Source: JALYZC01 sp035997675
GTDB lineage: Bacteria; Actinomycetota; Thermoleophilia; Solirubrobacterales; Solirubrobacteraceae
Reading direction: 5' to 3'
Length of the DNA stretch: 34,448 nucleotides
NCBI GenBank assembly: GCA_035997675.1
Contig: DASYIJ010000011.1
Span: 1-34,448, forward strand
In this document: piece by piece, positions 31,826 to 34,448 of the stretch
How positions within the stretch are numbered: the first letter of the stretch is position 1
How the letters are laid out: each line of letters opens with the position of its first letter
Position numbers and translations under genes: made by a program
Notes under the pieces: model-generated
What the model saw: the letters and a program-made list of their open reading frames with translations, nothing else
Databases searched by the model: none
What the model was told of the DNA's origin: nothing

Positions 31826-32668
31826 TCAGCGCCGGAGCCGCGTGCGCGGGCGCGGCTGGCAGCGTTCACACACGTAGGTGCCGCGTCCGGCGGCGACGAT
31901 CTTGCGCACCGGCGCGGCGCAGCGCGGGCAGGGGTCGCCCTCGTGCAGGTGGACGAGGAACTCGTCCTGGAAGGAGCCGTAGGCGCCGTCGAGGTGGCGA
32001 AAGTCGTCGATGCTCGCGCCGTTGGCCCTGATCCCTGCCGCGAGCGTGTCGACGATGGCGGGGGCCAGGGCCTCCCATTGCGCGCGCGTCACGCGGCCGG
32101 CCGGACGCAGTGGATGCACGCCGGCGCGGAAGAGGGCCTCGTCGGCGTAGATGTTCCCCACGCCCGCGATGCGCTTCTGGTCGAGCAGGAACGCCTTGAC
32201 CGGCGCGCGGCTGCCGCGCGCGAGCGCGCGCAGGTGTGCGGCGCCGAAGCCGGGGTCGAACGGCTCCAGGCCCAGGCGCGCGCCGACGAAGTCGTCGAGC
32301 CCGTCGCGCCCGTCGGCCAGCTGGCCGGTGCCGAACCGGCGCGCGTCGACGTAGAGCAGCTCGTGTCCGTCGTCGAGCTCGATCACGACGCGGGTGTGCA
32401 CCGGGCGGTCGAGCGGGTCGTAGAGCAGGTTGCCGGTCATGCGCAGGTGCTGGAGCAGGAAACGCTCGCCGCTCAGCTCCCACACCAGGTACTTGCCGCG
32501 GCGGCCCAGTGATTCCACGCGCCGGCCCCGCAGGGCGCGCTCCATCGCCCGGGGCGCCAGCGGCATGCACCAGCGCCCGTCCTCGACCCGCACGCGCGCC
32601 AGCGTTCGTCCCTCCACGCGCGGGGCGAGCTGGCGGCGGATCGTCTCGACCTCGGGAAGCTCGGGCAT
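31826..32668 (-). CDS. mutM: Formamidopyrimidine-DNA glycosylase (Fpg)
   Basis: Removes oxidised purines such as 8-oxoguanine and cuts the abasic site. The mature N-terminus is the diagnostic PELPEVE (catalytic Pro2 and Glu3), with the conserved Lys59 in GRRGKYLV, then LRMTG, the helix-two-turn-helix with QKRIAGVGNIYADEALF, and a C-terminal zinc finger (CPRC, then CERCQ). The 280-aa length is normal. ATG 32668 starts 7 bases after deoB, and the longer open frame to 32785 has unrelated N-terminal sequence. With peroxiredoxin downstream the segment has an oxidative-damage theme. Confidence 0.96.
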   Translation of the reverse strand: MPELPEVETIRRQLAPRVEGRTLARVRVEDGRWCMPLAPRAMERALRGRRVESLGRRGKYLVWELSGERFLLQHLRMTGNLLYDPLDRPVHTRVVIELDDGHELLYVDARRFGTGQLADGRDGLDDFVGARLGLEPFDPGFGAAHLRALARGSRAPVKAFLLDQKRIAGVGNIYADEALFRAGVHPLRPAGRVTRAQWEALAPAIVDTLAAGIRANGASIDDFRHLDGAYGSFQDEFLVHLHEGDPCPRCAAPVRKIVAAGRGTYVCERCQPRPRTRLRR

Positions 32669-32675
32669 CGCCAAC

Positions 32676-33827
32676 TCAGGGTACGAAGGGCGTCCCCGGC
32701 AGCTCCGGAGCGTCGCGACCCGCGAGCCAGCGCAGGACCGACGCGCCGACGTCGGCCAGCGGGCCGTCGTGGCGACGGCCGTCATGGCCCTCGAAGACGG
32801 CCAGCAGCGGCACGCGCTCGCGCGTGTGGTCGGTGCCCGGCGTGGTCGGGTCGCAGCCGTGGTCGGCGGTGAGCACGAGCAGATCGCCGGGACGCAGGAG
32901 CTCGAGCCAGGCCGCCACGGCGGCGTCGATCTCGCGCAGCGCGCGCGCGAACCCCGCGACGTCCTTGCGATGTCCGTACACCTGGTCGGTCTCGACGAGG
33001 TTGACGAAGAGAAGGCCGGAGTCGAGCTCGTTCAGCAGCGCCGTGGTGGCCGCGATCGCCCGCGCATTCGTCGGGCCGGGATGGGAATGCTCGATGCCCA
33101 CGCCGGCGAACAGCTGCGCGACCTTCCCCACCCCGTGCACGGGGACGCCGACGTCGCGCAGCTCCTCGAGGTGGGAGCGCGACGGCGGTGCGAGCGCGAA
33201 GTCCTGTCGGCCCAGCGTGCGCACGAATCCGCCGGGCGGACCCTCGAAGGGGCGGGCGATCACGCGGCCCACGGCGTGTTCGCCGGTCATCAGCTCGCGC
33301 GCCGCCGCGCACGCGGCGTAGAGGTCGTCGGGCGAAACCACGTCGACGTGCGCGGCGATCTGCATCACCGAGTCCTGTGACGTGTAGACGATCAACTCCC
33401 CGGTTTTGACGTGCTCGGTGCCGAAGCGCTGGATGGCCTCGACGCCGTTGCACTGGGCATTCCCGAGCACGCCCCGGCCGGTGGCCTCCTCCAGCGCCGC
33501 CACCACCTCGGGCGGGAACCCGCCCGGGTAGGTCGGCGGGCGGTGGGCCAGCGTCACGCCCATGAGCTCCCAGTGGCCGGTCGTCGAGTCCTTCCCCGGG
33601 CCGACGGGATGCAGGCGGCCGTGGACCACGGCGTCGGGCGCCGGCGGCACGCCCCGGATGGGGGCGATCGACCCCAGTCCGAGCGCGCCGAGGGCCGGTA
33701 GGTCGAGTCCGCCGATGGCCTCGGCGAGGTGGCCCAGCGTGTCGGCGCCGTCGTCGCCGTAGTCCTCGGCGTCCTCGGCGGCGCCCACGCCGCAGGCGTC
33801 GAACACCACCACCGCCGCTCGCCTCAT
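32676..33827 (-). CDS. deoB: Phosphopentomutase
   Basis: DeoB interconverts (deoxy)ribose 1- and 5-phosphates in nucleoside salvage. It belongs to the alkaline-phosphatase/metalloenzyme superfamily. The 383-aa product has the N-terminal metal site VVVFDACGVGAAEDAEDYGDD, GKDSTTGHWELMG, a cap domain, ETDQVYGHRKD and the second metal site LTADHGCDPTTPGTDHTRE. Start ATG 33827 overlaps the lipoprotein stop as ATGA, so the two genes are translationally coupled. mutM follows after 7 bases. Confidence 0.95.
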   Translation of the reverse strand: MRRAAVVVFDACGVGAAEDAEDYGDDGADTLGHLAEAIGGLDLPALGALGLGSIAPIRGVPPAPDAVVHGRLHPVGPGKDSTTGHWELMGVTLAHRPPTYPGGFPPEVVAALEEATGRGVLGNAQCNGVEAIQRFGTEHVKTGELIVYTSQDSVMQIAAHVDVVSPDDLYAACAAARELMTGEHAVGRVIARPFEGPPGGFVRTLGRQDFALAPPSRSHLEELRDVGVPVHGVGKVAQLFAGVGIEHSHPGPTNARAIAATTALLNELDSGLLFVNLVETDQVYGHRKDVAGFARALREIDAAVAAWLELLRPGDLLVLTADHGCDPTTPGTDHTRERVPLLAVFEGHDGRRHDGPLADVGASVLRWLAGRDAPELPGTPFVP

Positions 33828-34408
33828 GCTCGGGGTGAGCTGGGCGCGCTCAGTCGCAGCGACCGGATCAGGGGCGCAAAGACGGCGCCGTCCAGGCGCG
33901 TGAAGTCCCCGGTGGGCGCGAACGCGTCGATCACGATCTCGGCCCCGCGGTCGAACAGGTGCGTCGAGCGAACGCGGCGAGCCTGGCCGGCGATGCGCTC
34001 GGTGGCCACGAGCTGGATCCCTCTGACTCCGTTGACGTCGAGCACGGCCGCGCTCTCGATGCGGGCGGAGCGATCGCGGGCCCGCACCGCGTCGGACAGG
34101 TCGGTGCGCGCCTGTTGCAGCGCCCCCTTTGTCGTGGGGAGCGGCTCCCGGCGCGGGTAGCGCCAGACGGCCACGGTCGCGGGGCCGGACGCGATCAACG
34201 CCACCAGCGGGCGGCTGCCCTGGGACCGGTACCAGTTATGCGGAGCGGTGAGGCTCAGTCCCCCGGCGGGGTAGGCGATGCGCGCGGTCCCGGCCGGTTT
34301 CTGCGTTCCCGTGACGTCGGGTGGGCGCTGGCGCTCGTTGCCGCAGCCACCGGCGAAAAGCGCCGCGAGGGTCAGGGGTATCGCGGCGGTCGGGGGGGCG
34401 GCGCGCAC
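33824..34408 (-). CDS. Putative lipoprotein, function unknown
   Basis: 194 aa. GTG 34408. The N-terminus has Arg, a hydrophobic stretch (IPLTLAALFAGGC) and Cys22 at a lipobox-like site (AGGC; position -3 is Ala rather than Leu, so lipidation is likely but not perfect). The rest is a mixed alpha/beta domain with ARIAYPAGGLSLTAPHNWYRSQG, PATVAVWRYPR, NGVRGIQLVATERIAG and EIVIDAFAPTGDF, the beta-strand pattern seen in PsbP/LpqN-like lipoproteins. That affiliation is tentative. It overlaps deoB by 4 bases. Forty bases of upstream DNA to the window end hold no gene that I can support. Confidence 0.75.
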   Translation of the reverse strand: MRAAPPTAAIPLTLAALFAGGCGNERQRPPDVTGTQKPAGTARIAYPAGGLSLTAPHNWYRSQGSRPLVALIASGPATVAVWRYPRREPLPTTKGALQQARTDLSDAVRARDRSARIESAAVLDVNGVRGIQLVATERIAGQARRVRSTHLFDRGAEIVIDAFAPTGDFTRLDGAVFAPLIRSLRLSAPSSPRA

Positions 34409-34448
34409 CGCCGCGATTCTGCCAGTCAGCCCGTGTGAGCGCGGGGAT

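Overview
The window is very GC-rich (about 70% by eye), with many GTG starts, short or overlapping gene junctions, a luciferase-like (F420-type) oxidoreductase and two small conserved-looking proteins without a known function. This fits a high-GC actinobacterial lineage, most plausibly Thermoleophilia (Solirubrobacterales/Gaiellales-like). That placement is inferred from gene content; no marker gene was compared. Apart from one roughly 400-base stretch (about 14617-15019) the DNA is densely coding. No insertion sequence, CRISPR array or integrase was seen.

Layout. 1-1408 (+): end of a sugar- or cell-surface-type methyltransferase and rfbC, probably the edge of a surface polysaccharide locus. 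1515-5918 (-): a secreted S15-type hydrolase, an NAD-binding reductase and murC. 5984-7156 (+): a glycosyltransferase with a C-terminal coiled coil. 7136-10194 (-): a tight four-gene operon made of a 51-aa peptide, two dissimilar SagB-type dehydrogenases and an alpha/beta hydrolase. 10281-11057 (+): a divergent TylF-type O-methyltransferase. 11061-14616 (-): a secreted BNR-repeat protein, a SnoaL-like protein, a 107-aa unknown and a PAS-LuxR regulator. 14617-15093: regulatory dyads, a candidate small RNA with a perfect intrinsic terminator, and a CAU tRNA. 15183-20884: a thioredoxin-fold lipoprotein, an SDR, an unknown, an LLM oxidoreductase, trmO, a membrane-anchored Pro/Thr-rich protein, a methyltransferase and an unlisted 49-aa membrane peptide. 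20894-24525: a membrane GGDEF-GAF-HD-GYP protein and a UGT-type glycosyltransferase. 24546-30964 (-): tRNA-Asn, dnaG, dgt, ppdK and recO. 31016-34408: glutaredoxin (+), then peroxiredoxin, mutM, deoB and a lipoprotein (-).

How they work together. The recO-ppdK-dgt-dnaG run groups DNA repair, replication priming and dNTP control with a central carbon enzyme. mutM, deoB, peroxiredoxin and glutaredoxin add oxidative-damage repair, nucleotide salvage and thiol redox functions.

The most interesting candidate system is the peptide/dual-SagB/hydrolase operon. It has its own promoter-like sequence, a strong Shine-Dalgarno site for the peptide, GTGA and TGATG overlaps between the enzymes, and the two halves of the flavin-site signature divided between the two dehydrogenases. 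It looks like a small ribosomally made, post-translationally modified peptide (RiPP-like) pathway without an adjacent YcaO cyclodehydratase. The product is unknown.
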